From the NCBI RefSeq assembly GCF_001552175.1, contig NZ_BCQR01000025.1:25084-89083 (forward strand): 64,000 nt of DNA, given 5' to 3'. Position numbers and translations under genes: made by a program. The notes beneath the pieces were generated by a model, which was not told the DNA's origin, ran no database searches, and saw only the letters and a list, made by a program, of their open reading frames with translations. This document shows, piece after piece, positions 50,057 to 58,801 of this stretch. This DNA comes from Actinomadura kijaniata NBRC 14229 (GTDB lineage Bacteria; Actinomycetota; Actinomycetes; Streptosporangiales; Streptosporangiaceae). Each line of letters opens with the position of its first letter. The first letter of the stretch is position 1.

Positions 50057-51219
50057 CATGGGGTGCCTCCGCCGCGGATGGACAGGCGGGCGGCCAGGGC
50101 TTCGGCTCCGGGGGCCGTGACCAGGTCGCCGGTCGGGGTGAACGTGATCGCGGGGAGCGCCTCCACCAGGCCGTCGGAGGCCCGCCGGAGCAGGCAGATC
50201 TCCGCCACCCGGCGGTGGCCCTCGGGGGTCCGGGTCAGGTGGACGATCACGTCCAGGGCGGCGGCCAGCTGGCTGTGGACCGCTTCGCGGGTCAGGCCGG
50301 CGGCGCAGGCCAGCGCTTCCAGGCGGGCGGGGACGTCGGCCGCGCGGTTGGCGTGGAGGGTCCCGCAGCCGCCCTCGTGACCCGTGTTCAGAGCGCTCAG
50401 CATGATGGTCACCTCGCCGCCGCGGACCTCGCCCACCACGAGGCGGTCGGGGCGCATGCGGAGGGCCTGGCGGACGAGGTCGTCCAGCGTCACTCCGCCC
50501 GCGCCCTCCACGTTGGGCGGGCGGGCCTCCAGACGGACCACGTGGGGATGGTCGGGGCGCAGCTCGGTCGAGTCCTCGACCAGGAGGAGGCGTTCGGTGG
50601 GGGACGCCAGGCCGAGCAGGGTGCTCAGCAGGGTCGTCTTGCCCGTCCCGGTGCCGCCGGTGATGAGGAACGCCGCCCTGGACCTCACCAGGGCGGCGAG
50701 GATCTCGGCCCCGGCGGCCGGGATCGCCCCCGTGTCCACCAGCTCGGCCAGGGTGAACGCGCGGCGGCGGGGCAGGCGCAGGGACAGGCAGGTTCCGTTG
50801 GGGGCGATGGGCGGGAGGACCGCGTGCAGGCGGGCGCCCCCGGAGAGGCGGGCGTCGGCGTAGGGGGCCGCGTCGTCCAGGCGGCGGCCCGTGGTGGCGA
50901 TCAGGCGCTGGGCCAGGCGGCGGAGGGTCTGCTCGTCGGGGAAGCGGATGGCCGTGCGGACCAGGCCGTGGCCCGCGTCCACCCAGACCTCGGCGGGGCC
51001 GTTCACCAGGACGTCGGTGACGTCCTGGTCGTGGAGCAGCAGCTCCAGGGGGCCCGCGCCGGTGAACTCGGCTCGTAACGCGGCCGACAGCTCCAGCACC
51101 TCGCTGTCGCCCAGCAGGCGCTGTTCGGCGCGGATCGCGGCGGCCAGCCTTCCGGTGGTCGGTTCCGCGCCGGTGGTGGCGAGGTGGTCGCGGACCGCTT
51201 CGGACAGGTGCTTCTCCAT
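50056..51219 (-). CDS. tadA: TadA/CpaF-type secretion ATPase
   Basis: A 387-residue hexameric ATPase that powers Tad pilus or secretion. N-terminal domain LLLHDQDVTDVLVNGPAEVWVD; Walker A GGTGTGKTTLL; the Asp box VEDSTEL; Walker B MRPDRLVVGEVRGGE; and the His box GHEGGCGTLHANRA. ATG at 51219. The CpaE-like gene is just upstream (34 bp), so the two share a transcript. The gap to tadB is filled by repeats A6-A7. Confidence 0.95.
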   Translation of the reverse strand: MEKHLSEAVRDHLATTGAEPTTGRLAAAIRAEQRLLGDSEVLELSAALRAEFTGAGPLELLLHDQDVTDVLVNGPAEVWVDAGHGLVRTAIRFPDEQTLRRLAQRLIATTGRRLDDAAPYADARLSGGARLHAVLPPIAPNGTCLSLRLPRRRAFTLAELVDTGAIPAAGAEILAALVRSRAAFLITGGTGTGKTTLLSTLLGLASPTERLLLVEDSTELRPDHPHVVRLEARPPNVEGAGGVTLDDLVRQALRMRPDRLVVGEVRGGEVTIMLSALNTGHEGGCGTLHANRAADVPARLEALACAAGLTREAVHSQLAAALDVIVHLTRTPEGHRRVAEICLLRRASDGLVEALPAITFTPTGDLVTAPGAEALAARLSIRGGGTP

Positions 51220-51253
51220 GGTCGTCTCCCGTGTCGGGTGGCCGGGCCCGCCG

Positions 51254-52309
51254 CTAGGCGGCCTGGCGGGCGGGGGTCCGCGTCAGGCTGGTGAGCAGGT
51301 GGGCGCACAGGGTGGACAGGGGGCCACGGCGCAGGATCCGGGACAGGTCTCCGTCCTCGGCCGCCCGAGAGGCCCGGCGGTCCCTCTCCAGGGCTCCGGC
51401 CAGGGGGAGGTCCAGGGACTGGGCCACCAGCTCGGGGGTCAGGCCGCCGGGGGACGGGCCGGTGGTGACCAGTCGGAGGTCGGCGGGGGCGCCGCGCAGG
51501 GTCGCGGCGGCCAGGGTCGCGCGGATCTCGGTGGGGACCAGGAGGAGGCCCACCTCGGCCAGGGCCAGGGCGGCGGAGCCGATGTCGCCCGGGTGTTTGG
51601 GGACGTCCACGACCACGAGGGCGAACGCTCGCGTCGCCGCGCCCAGGACCGCGTGGACCGCCTCCGGCTGGACGGGGACGCCCGTGTCGCGCCAGGACAG
51701 GACCGACAGGTCGCCTCGGCGCGGCAGGGCCTCGCGGAGGATGGCCGGGCTCAGCCTGCCCCGGCGGGTCGCCAGGTCGGGCCAGCGCGCCCCCTCGGTG
51801 TCCTCCAGGCCGAGGAGCAGGTCGATCCCGCCGCCGTGGGGGTCGCCGTCGACGAGCAGGGTGCGCCTGCCGGTCTCGGCGGCGGTCAGGGCCAGGGCGG
51901 CGGCGAGGACGCTGGTGCCGACGCCGCCGCGCGCCCCGCGGACGCACACCGTCGTCGCCCGGGCGGCGGTGGGGTCGGCCGCGGCCGCCAGCGCCTCGAT
52001 CAGCCAGTCCTCCTCGTCGGGCAGGACCGCGAGGTCCTGGGCTCCGACGCGCAGGGCGCGCCGGTAGGCGTCGTCGAGGTCGTCGGCCCGGGTCACCAGG
52101 ACGATGCCGGAGCGGCGGGGCAGGCGTTCGGCGGCGACCGCCTCGGCCAGGTCCGCTCCGACCAGGATCAGCGGGCAGCGGTGCCAGGCGGTCCGGGCCT
52201 GGGCCGCCCTGTGGGCGACGTCGGCGCGGGCGGCGGCCGCGGCCGCCAGGCGCAGGAGGTCGTCGGCGAGTCCGGCGTCGCCGGTCACGATGGTCGCCGC
52301 GCAGGTCAT
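51254..52309 (-). CDS. CpaE/TadZ-like (septum-site-determining type) ATPase
   Basis: A 351-residue protein of the MinD/ParA class that positions Tad machinery. The N-terminal receiver-like domain is divergent (VTGDAGLADDLLRLA). The P-loop is RGARGGVGTSVLAAALALT, in which the first Lys of the deviant Walker motif is Arg. The VVVDVPKH segment resembles Walker B. In Streptomyces the equivalent gene is called a septum-site-determining protein. ATG at 52309 with GGAGG 6 nt upstream. It is the first gene of the tad operon, after a leader with three hairpins. Confidence 0.88.
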   Translation of the reverse strand: MTCAATIVTGDAGLADDLLRLAAAAAARADVAHRAAQARTAWHRCPLILVGADLAEAVAAERLPRRSGIVLVTRADDLDDAYRRALRVGAQDLAVLPDEEDWLIEALAAAADPTAARATTVCVRGARGGVGTSVLAAALALTAAETGRRTLLVDGDPHGGGIDLLLGLEDTEGARWPDLATRRGRLSPAILREALPRRGDLSVLSWRDTGVPVQPEAVHAVLGAATRAFALVVVDVPKHPGDIGSAALALAEVGLLLVPTEIRATLAAATLRGAPADLRLVTTGPSPGGLTPELVAQSLDLPLAGALERDRRASRAAEDGDLSRILRRGPLSTLCAHLLTSLTRTPARQAA

Positions 52310-52380
52310 GGGGGCCTCCGGGGGAAGTCGGAGTTCCACGATGCGGGTCCGGCGAGCGGCGGCGGAAGAGGTTTCCCCAG

Positions 52381-52395
52381 CCTGTGGATAACTTC
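52381..52395 (-). promoter_or_regulatory. Second 15-bp element with a DnaA box, upstream of the CpaE-like gene
   Basis: Identical to 44872-44886 over 15 bp (GAAGTTATCCACAGG on the minus strand). The start codon is 72 bp downstream. It directly adjoins the first of three hairpins (52399-52431). Confidence 0.55.
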
Positions 52396-52398
52396 GGC

Positions 52399-52511
52399 GG
52401 GTGGCGGCCATCGGTGCGATGGCCGCCACCCTTTCCCAACGCCAGGGCGACCCCCGCCGGGGGGGAGAGCGGGGGTCGCCGGACGGTCCGGCTCCGGGGG
52501 GGTAGAGCCGG
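52399..52511. promoter_or_regulatory. Three successive perfect hairpins in the leader of the tad operon
   Basis: Hairpin 1 (52399-52431) is a 15-bp perfect stem with a GTG loop, GGGTGGCGGCCATCG pairing with CGATGGCCGCCACCC. Hairpin 2 (52446-52480) pairs GGCGACCCCCGC with GCGGGGGTCGCC. Hairpin 3 (52488-52511) pairs CCGGCTC with GAGCCGG and is followed by TTTT. They could be terminators for plus-strand transcription, or an RNA leader controlling the tad operon. Confidence 0.6.
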
Positions 52512-53098
52512 CCCGTTTTCCCAAGAAAGCCTCGGGGCGGAACGCACTAAGCGGCCATGCCAGATTGATCTATAGCGGGGGCAAAGTCGCCGTCTCCAGT
52601 GTAGGCAGATGCAACATATGCTGCCCGACCACCGAGAGTTCCGTCGAGCGGGAAAGAAGCTCGCCAGGTGTTGTTTTTTCTCACCTGGTTACGAAGTTGC
52701 ACTCCCGCTCCGAGAGGGAGCGACCTGCAACGGCACGGACAGTGAGCGTACCGGGCCGCTAAAGATCTCTCCGGGACCGTCACGAAAAAGAAACGATCAC
52801 AGTGAGTGATCAAAACGGCGGAGGAGGAAGGCGCCCGGAATGCGACGTTTCCGACTCCACGTAACGTCTCCCGCACACCGCGCGTTCCCGTCCCAGCCTC
52901 CCCTTAAGGGACTTCCTTTACCAATCGAGGGCTTGCCATCAGCGCAAATGAGGCGTACACAGGTTGTACGGACGAAGTGTCCGAGCACGGCAGCCGGGTA
53001 CCCACGCGCGACCAGCCGCGGGAGGCGCGTCGAGACGGGCTTGACCCGCTCCGACGAATACAGGTGCACGCTTGGTAACCCGGTGTGACGTGACTGGT
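52512..53098. other. AT-richer region with a possible small gene
   Basis: No confident gene. A plus-strand frame at 52840-53088 has a very good GGAGGAGG site and ends 11 bp before a terminator, but its third positions are not GC-rich and it contains a rare TTA codon, so I treat it as a candidate only. GATCAC-5-GTGATC at 52795-52811 is a further inverted repeat. The region 52590-52800 is AT-rich. Confidence 0.45.
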
Positions 53099-53128
53099 GG
53101 CGGCGCCCTGAGCGATCAGGGCGCCGCC
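53099..53128. terminator. Perfect 13-bp stem-loop terminator
   Basis: GGCGGCGCCCTGA pairs with TCAGGGCGCCGCC around GCGA. It is 17 bp past the pentapeptide gene stop on the minus strand, and could also end a plus-strand transcript from the 52.8-kb region. Confidence 0.85.
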
Positions 53129-53144
53129 GCTCTGTTTCCGGGCC

Positions 53145-53759
53145 TCAGCCGGCCCGCACCTCCAGACCGAGCGCGGTCGCCAGCACGACGGCCTGATGCG
53201 GATCTATCACCGCGCCTACCAAGCGGACTGTCAGCGGGTCCATGGAGGAGATTTCACTACCTCGCAGGTCGCAACCCGAGAGGTCGGCCCGGTGCAGCAT
53301 CGCCCCCGACAGGTCCACCTCGCGCAGCGCGCCGCAGCGCGCGCCGGTGAGGTCGGCCTCGCGCATCCGCACCCCCGTGAACGACGCGCGCCGCAGGTCC
53401 GCCCCCGGCAGCCCGGTGAACGACCAGTCGCCGCCCTCCACCCTCATCAGGTCGTGGGTGCAGCCGTCGAACAGCCCGCCCAGCACCTTGCAACCGCGCA
53501 GCGTCGCGTCGAAGAAGCCGCTGCGGACGAACGTGCAGTTCAGGAAGGCCGACTCGGTGAACGCGGCGGCGTTGAACCGCACGCCGCGGAACGTGCAGCC
53601 GTCGAAGACCACGCCCTTCCCGGACGCCTCGGTCATGTCCACGTCCACGAACAGCACGGCCTCGTGCCGCTCGCCGGACAGGTCGCGCGAGTCCCAGTCG
53701 GCGCCGGTGACGGTGGTCTCGGTGGGTGCGGCGGGCCTGCCGCCGACACGGTCGGCCAT
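53145..53759 (-). CDS. Pentapeptide-repeat protein
   Basis: A 204-residue protein built of pentapeptide repeats (A[D/N]LxX): GATVTGADWDSRDLSG-type turns, then FDGCTFRGVRFNAAAFTESAFLNCTF and ADLRRASFTGVRMREADLTGA. The repeats form a right-handed beta-helix; some members protect DNA gyrase, others have unknown roles. ATG at 53759. Normal length, no signal peptide. A terminator follows its stop. Confidence 0.92.
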   Translation of the reverse strand: MADRVGGRPAAPTETTVTGADWDSRDLSGERHEAVLFVDVDMTEASGKGVVFDGCTFRGVRFNAAAFTESAFLNCTFVRSGFFDATLRGCKVLGGLFDGCTHDLMRVEGGDWSFTGLPGADLRRASFTGVRMREADLTGARCGALREVDLSGAMLHRADLSGCDLRGSEISSMDPLTVRLVGAVIDPHQAVVLATALGLEVRAG

Positions 53760-53803
53760 CCCCCGACCGTAACGGCGGCCTACGACAGAACGGCGGCCGA
53801 ACG

Positions 53804-54595
53804 TCAGCCGCGCATCAGCGCCTCGCAGATCGCCTGGGAGTCGCGGGCGGCGGCGGCCGTCGCGGCGGCGCAGTGCCGGATCCAGGTCGCGAGGCCCTCG
53901 GGCGTCCCGGAGGCGTAGGCGCGCAGGGCGTCCGCGTAGTCGGCGGACAGCTCCAGGTGGCCGACCTCGGGGGCAGCCAGGGACTTGGGGTCGAGGCCGC
54001 GGGCGACCAGGGTGAGGCGCTGGGCGGCGCGGGCCACCAGGCCGTCGCCCCGGCCGAACGGCCGCAGCGTCGCCAGCTCACCGTGCACGATCGCCGCGAC
54101 GACCAGCGCGGGGGCCTTGGTCGGCGTGGTCAGCAGGCCGCTGAGCATGTCCAGCCGGGCGGCCACCTCGGCGGGCGGCGGGGCCTCCCCCAGCTTCAGC
54201 GGATCGGCGACCTCGGCGCCCTCCGCCCGCGGGCGGCCCAGCAGATCCCGGTCGACGGCGTCGGCGGCGGCCAGCACGTGCAGCCGGGCGAGGACCTGGC
54301 GGGGGGCCTGCCGCCAGGTCTCGGTGAGCGCCCCCAGCTCGGCCGACACCCGCAGCGCGCCCTGCACGATCGGGTCGGTGGGGTTCTCGGTGGAGCGCAG
54401 CTCGTCCAGGGTGACCGTCGCGCCCTCCAGCACGGCCGAGGCGCGGGCCCCGCGCAGCGCGGACTCGGTGGACACCTCCGCGCTGCGCCGCCGCAGGATG
54501 CGGTGGCCGAGCAGACGGTCCACGGCCTTGCGCGCGTCGGCGACGGCGTCCTCGACGCCGGGGAGGCTGGCGACTGGGGCGAGAGCATCGGTCAC
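53804..54595 (-). CDS. Fic-like fold protein with degenerate catalytic motif
   Basis: A 263-residue protein. The middle (LVVAAIVHGELATLRPFGRGDGLVARAAQRLTLVARGLDP) aligns to the Fic-fold segment, where the catalytic His-Pro-Phe-x-[DE]-G-N-G-[KR] motif has become RPFGRGDGL, so AMPylation activity is doubtful. Other parts (STESALRGARASAVLEGATVT) match the N-terminal Fic-like region. GTG at 54595 was preferred to an upstream ATG at 54706 because the first 37 residues there are Ser/Arg-rich and look untranslated. From memory, a similar gene precedes acs in Streptomyces. Function unknown. Confidence 0.68.
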   Translation of the reverse strand: MTDALAPVASLPGVEDAVADARKAVDRLLGHRILRRRSAEVSTESALRGARASAVLEGATVTLDELRSTENPTDPIVQGALRVSAELGALTETWRQAPRQVLARLHVLAAADAVDRDLLGRPRAEGAEVADPLKLGEAPPPAEVAARLDMLSGLLTTPTKAPALVVAAIVHGELATLRPFGRGDGLVARAAQRLTLVARGLDPKSLAAPEVGHLELSADYADALRAYASGTPEGLATWIRHCAAATAAAARDSQAICEALMRG

Positions 54596-54841
54596 GGGCC
54601 CGACCTTATGCGGTCGCGCGGACCGGCCGGACCCCGGGTTCGCGTGTTCGCCCGACCTTGATTCCGAGGCCGCGGACCTGGGAAGAGCTGGTGTGTCAGG
54701 CATCACACAGCATCCGAGCGGAGCGGGGAACCTCCCGCGCCCCCGGGCCGGCTGTCAGGGGCCGCTTGCCCAACCGGCGGATCCCCTGGTGAAGTGGGCT
54801 CACCCGGGAGCCCCCTCTGTCGTTTTGAGCAAGGAGCACGC

Positions 54842-56809
54842 GTGAGCGAGAGCCAAGAGACCCTGTCGAACCTCCTGCAGGAGACGCGACGCTTCCCCCC
54901 GCCGGCCGAGCTCGCCGAGAACGCGAACGTCACCGCCGACGCCTACGACGAGGCCGCCGCCGACCGGCTCGCCTTCTGGGAGAAGCAGGCCCGCCGCCTT
55001 TCCTGGTCCCGGGAGTGGGACCAGGTGCTCGACTGGAGCAACCCGCCGTTCGCCAAGTGGTTCGTCGGGGGCGAGCTGAACGTCGCCTACAACTGCGTCG
55101 ACCGGCACGTGGAGGCCGGACGCGGCGCGAAGGTCGCCTTCCACTGGGAGGGCGAGCCCGGCGACACCCGCACCCTCACCTACGCCGACCTGCAGCGCGA
55201 GGTCAACAAGGCCGCCAACGCCCTGCTGGAGCTGGGCGTGCGCAAGGGCGACCGGGTGGCGATCTACCTTCCGATGATCCCCGAGCTGCCGGTCTCGATG
55301 CTGGCGTGCGCGCGGATCGGCGCGACCCACTCGGTGGTGTTCGGCGGTTTCTCCGCCGACGCGCTGCGCACCCGCATCGACGACGCGCAGGCCAAGCTGG
55401 TGATCACCGCGGACGGCGGGTACCGGCGCGGCAAGCCCTCGGCGCTGAAGCCGACCGTGGACGAGGCCGTCGAGGCGACCAAGTCCGTCGAGCACGTGCT
55501 GGTGGTGCGCCGTACCGGCGAGGACGTCGTGCAGAACGGGCGCGACGTGTGGTGGCACGACCTGGTGGACCGCCAGAGCGACCAGCACGACGCCGAGGCG
55601 CACGACGCCGAGCACCCGCTGTACATCCTGTACACCTCCGGGACGACCGGGAAGCCGAAGGGCATCCTGCACACCACCGGCGGCTACCTGACGCAGGTGG
55701 CCTACACCCACCACGCGGTGTTCGACCTGAAGCCGGGGAGCGACGTGTACTGGTGCTCGGCCGACATCGGCTGGGTGACCGGGCACTCCTACATCGTGTA
55801 CGGGCCGCTGGCCAACGGCGCGACCAGCGTGATGTACGAGGGGACGCCGGACACCCCGCACAAGGGCCGCTGGTGGGAGATCATCCAGAAGTACAAGGTG
55901 ACGATCTTCTACACGGCGCCGACGGCGATCCGGACGTTCATGAAGTGGGGCGACGACATCCCGGCGCAGTACGACCTGTCGTCGCTGCGGGTGCTGGGGT
56001 CGGTCGGCGAGCCGATCAACCCCGAGGCCTACGTCTGGTACCGCGAGAACATCGGCGGCGGGCACTGCCCGGTGGTGGACACCTGGTGGCAGACCGAGAC
56101 CGGCGCGGTCATGATCAGCCCGCTGCCGGGCGTGACGGCGGGCAAGCCGGGCGCGGCGATGCGGCCGTTGCCGGGGATCGTCGCCGACGTGGTGGACGAC
56201 CAGGGGAACCCCGTTCCGGACGGCGGCGGCGGCTTCCTCGTGCTGAAGGAGCCGTGGCCGTCGATGCTCCGCACGATCTGGGGCGACGACGAGCGGTTCG
56301 TCAAGACCTACTGGTCGCGGTTCGAGGACATGTACTTCGCCGGGGACGGCGCCAAGAAGGACGACGACGGCGACATCTGGCTGCTGGGCCGGGTCGACGA
56401 CGTCATGCTGGTGTCGGGCCACAACATCTCCACCACCGAGGTGGAGTCGGCGCTGGTGTCGCACCCGAAGGTCGCCGAGGCGGCGGTCGTGGGCGCGACC
56501 GACCCGGTGACCGGGCAGGCGATCGTGGCGTTCGTCATCCCGCGCGGCAGCGCCGGCGAGGAGGTCGAGGGCGACGAGTTCGCCAGGGAGCTGCGCGACC
56601 ACGTGGCGCGCTCGCTCGGCCCGATCGCCAAGCCCCGCCAGATCATGATCGTTCCGGAGCTGCCCAAGACCCGCTCCGGCAAGATCATGCGGCGGCTGCT
56701 GAAGGACGTGGCCGAGAACCGCAGCATCGGCGACGTCACCACGCTGGCCGACAGCACGGTGATGGACCTGATCTCGCAGAAGCTGCCGAGCGCCAAGACG
56801 GAGGACTGA
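54842..56809 (+). CDS. acs: Acetyl-CoA synthetase
   Basis: A 655-residue AMP-forming ligase that activates acetate to acetyl-CoA. Motifs: [11 protein letters not shown] (P-loop), [10 protein letters not shown] (A5), [20 protein letters not shown], and [12 protein letters not shown] with the Lys that is acetylated. N-terminal [14 protein letters not shown] matches the family. GTG at 54842 with AAGGAG upstream. A terminator hairpin follows. In actinobacteria it is often controlled by lysine acetylation. Divergent from the Fic-like gene. Confidence 0.97.
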   Translation: MSESQETLSNLLQETRRFPPPAELAENANVTADAYDEAAADRLAFWEKQARRLSWSREWDQVLDWSNPPFAKWFVGGELNVAYNCVDRHVEAGRGAKVAFHWEGEPGDTRTLTYADLQREVNKAANALLELGVRKGDRVAIYLPMIPELPVSMLACARIGATHSVVFGGFSADALRTRIDDAQAKLVITADGGYRRGKPSALKPTVDEAVEATKSVEHVLVVRRTGEDVVQNGRDVWWHDLVDRQSDQHDAEAHDAEHPLYILYTSGTTGKPKGILHTTGGYLTQVAYTHHAVFDLKPGSDVYWCSADIGWVTGHSYIVYGPLANGATSVMYEGTPDTPHKGRWWEIIQKYKVTIFYTAPTAIRTFMKWGDDIPAQYDLSSLRVLGSVGEPINPEAYVWYRENIGGGHCPVVDTWWQTETGAVMISPLPGVTAGKPGAAMRPLPGIVADVVDDQGNPVPDGGGGFLVLKEPWPSMLRTIWGDDERFVKTYWSRFEDMYFAGDGAKKDDDGDIWLLGRVDDVMLVSGHNISTTEVESALVSHPKVAEAAVVGATDPVTGQAIVAFVIPRGSAGEEVEGDEFARELRDHVARSLGPIAKPRQIMIVPELPKTRSGKIMRRLLKDVAENRSIGDVTTLADSTVMDLISQKLPSAKTED

Positions 56810-56822
56810 CCGGATCCGCCGG

Positions 56823-56858
56823 GGGTGGCCCGTCCGCGTTCGCGCGGGCGGGCCACCC
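56823..56858 (+). terminator. Stem-loop after acs
   Basis: GGGTGGCCCG pairs with CGGGCCACCC and CCGCG with CGCGG around TTCG, an almost perfect stem beginning 14 bp past the acs stop. It ends the acs transcript before nhaA. Confidence 0.85.
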
Positions 56859-57033
56859 GCGTGTCCGGAACGTGCCCGGCAGGACGGTCGCGTACGAGTA
56901 GGCGGCGATCATCCGGGTAGGGTCAGGCGCAGGTGTGCCGGGAAGTCTGGTCGGCGTGGGGACGGTCCTTCCCGGTTGACGGCGGGACGGGTCGTGCCCG
57001 TATCCCTGTCCGTCCACCGCTTCCGGGGGATCC

Positions 57034-58263
57034 ATGCAGCGTCGTGTCGCCATCTGGCCGTTCCGTCCGTCGGACCGCTACCGCCGTAACCTGGCCGAGG
57101 CCCTGCGGACCGAGACGGTCGGCGGCGTCATCATGCTGCTGGCCACCGTCGTGGCCCTGGTCTGGGCGAACACGCCGTGGGCGTCGTCCTACGACGCGCT
57201 GCGGCACTTCGAGGTCAGCCCGTCCTGGCTCGGGCTGGGGCATCTGGACCTGGCGCACTGGGCGTCCGGCGGGCTGCTCTCGGTCTTCTTCTTCCTCGCC
57301 GGGCTGGAGCTGCGCGAGGAGCTCGCGCACGGCGAGCTGCGCGACCCGCGCGACGCGGCGCTGCCGGTGATCGCCGCGGTGGCGGGCGTGGTGCTGCCGG
57401 CGGTCATCTTCCTGCTGGTCAGCAGGGGAGTGGAGGGCGCGGCGCGCGGCTGGGCGATCCCGACCGCCACCGACATCGCGTTCGCGCTGGCGGTGCTGGC
57501 GGTGACGTTCTCGGCCTGCCCGGCGCCGCTGCGCGCGTTCCTGCTGACGCTGGCGGTGGTGGACGACCTGATCGCCATCACGATCATCGCGGTGTTCTAC
57601 ACCGACGAGCTGTCGCTGTGGCCGCTGCTGCTCGGCGCCGGGTGCGTCGCGGTCTACGGTCTGCTCCAGTCCAAGGGGGTGCGGACGCCGTGGCTGTACG
57701 TGCCGCTCGCCCTTCTGGCCTGGTACTTCACGCAGCGCAGCGGCGTCCACGCGACCGTGGCGGCGGTGGCGCTGGGCATGCTGACCTCCTCGCGGGAGAC
57801 GCCCGACGAGCGTCCCACCAACGCCGAGAGCGCCGACCACGCGCTGCGGCCGTTCTCGGCGGGGGTGTGCGTGCCGGTGTTCGCGTTCCTGTCGGCGGGG
57901 GTGACGTTGGGCGGGGGCGCGCTGGGACAGGTGTTCACCGACCGGGTCGCCCTGGGCGTGATCCTCGGTCTGGTGGTCGGTAAGTTCGTGGGCGTTCTCG
58001 GCGGAACGTGGGTGGCCGTCCGGCTGGGTCTGGCGACCCTCGGCGAGGACGTCCACTGGCGGGAACTGGCGGGGGTGGCGATGCTGGCCGGTGTCGGCTT
58101 CACCGTTTCGCTGCTGATCGGCGGTTTGGCCTATGACGACCCGGCACAATCCGAGAGAGTGACGACGGCGGTCCTGGTCGCCAGCGTGGTCGCCTCGGCC
58201 GCCGCCACCGCCGTGTTCCGGCGCCGCGTCCGGGTGCGGCGGCGCGAGGCGGCGGCCGGCTGA
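57034..58263 (+). CDS. nhaA: Na+/H+ antiporter NhaA
   Basis: A 409-residue antiporter, about 12 helices. The ion-binding Asp pair of NhaA is seen in VVDDLIAITII, with the upstream unwound helix WAIPTATDIAFALAVLAV containing the first Asp. The N-terminal FFFLAGLELREEL matches the family. It exchanges Na+ or Li+ for H+ and works in pH and salt homeostasis. ATG at 57034. The holin-like gene follows on the same strand 99 bp downstream. Confidence 0.96.
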   Translation: MQRRVAIWPFRPSDRYRRNLAEALRTETVGGVIMLLATVVALVWANTPWASSYDALRHFEVSPSWLGLGHLDLAHWASGGLLSVFFFLAGLELREELAHGELRDPRDAALPVIAAVAGVVLPAVIFLLVSRGVEGAARGWAIPTATDIAFALAVLAVTFSACPAPLRAFLLTLAVVDDLIAITIIAVFYTDELSLWPLLLGAGCVAVYGLLQSKGVRTPWLYVPLALLAWYFTQRSGVHATVAAVALGMLTSSRETPDERPTNAESADHALRPFSAGVCVPVFAFLSAGVTLGGGALGQVFTDRVALGVILGLVVGKFVGVLGGTWVAVRLGLATLGEDVHWRELAGVAMLAGVGFTVSLLIGGLAYDDPAQSERVTTAVLVASVVASAAATAVFRRRVRVRRREAAAG

Positions 58264-58362
58264 GCCACCGTCGGGTGGCCCGCGCCGCGGTCCGGCTGAC
58301 AGGCTTGGGAGCGGCGCTACCGGTCCGCAGGGCGGCCGGAGCCCTTGGAAGGAGAGAGCGAT

Positions 58363-58794
58363 ATGTCCGAGGCACTGCCGGGCGAGCGCATCGAGGACAA
58401 GTCCCTCGGCGAACTGGTCGCCCTTGCGTCGAGCAACGTGTCCAGCCTGATCCGGGCCGAGATGGACCTGGCCAAGCTGGAACTGAAGGACGACGCCAAG
58501 AAGGCCGCCTACGGCAGCGTGATGTTCGCCATCGCCGGGCTGATCGGCGGGCTGATCGTCATCCTGCTGTCGATCGCGGCGGCGTACGGGCTGGTCGCGC
58601 TGGGCGTGTGGCACTGGGCGGCGTTCCTGATCGTGGCGGGCGTCTACCTGCTGCTGGCCGCCGCGCTGATCGGCTTCGGCTATCTGCGGATCCGCAAGAT
58701 CGACGGGGCGAAGCGGACCCGCAAGACGCTGAGGGACGACCTGGCCATGCTGCGCAAGCGCGGCGACGGCGACAAGCCCGCGTTGACGGACTGA
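58363..58794 (+). CDS. Phage-holin-family (DUF1469-like) small membrane protein
   Basis: A 143-residue protein. The N-terminal half is amphipathic (LGELVALASSNVSSLIRAEMDLAKLELKDDAKK), then two membrane helices (MFAIAGLIGGLIVILLSIAAA and WAAFLIVAGVYLLLAAALIGFG), then a charged tail. This is the actinobacterial holin-like family, not necessarily a phage gene. ATG at 58363 with GGAAGGAGAG upstream. It is 7 bp from the hydrolase gene, so they probably share a transcript. Confidence 0.87.
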   Translation: MSEALPGERIEDKSLGELVALASSNVSSLIRAEMDLAKLELKDDAKKAAYGSVMFAIAGLIGGLIVILLSIAAAYGLVALGVWHWAAFLIVAGVYLLLAAALIGFGYLRIRKIDGAKRTRKTLRDDLAMLRKRGDGDKPALTD

Positions 58795-58801
58795 TCCGGC
58801 C

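Noticed and set aside
52797..53069. Minus-strand 90-codon gene
   Set aside because: No start site or family; overlaps the better plus-strand candidate, itself weak.
58363..58794. Prophage remnant
   Set aside because: The holin-like family is common as chromosomal genes in actinobacteria and no other phage gene is near.
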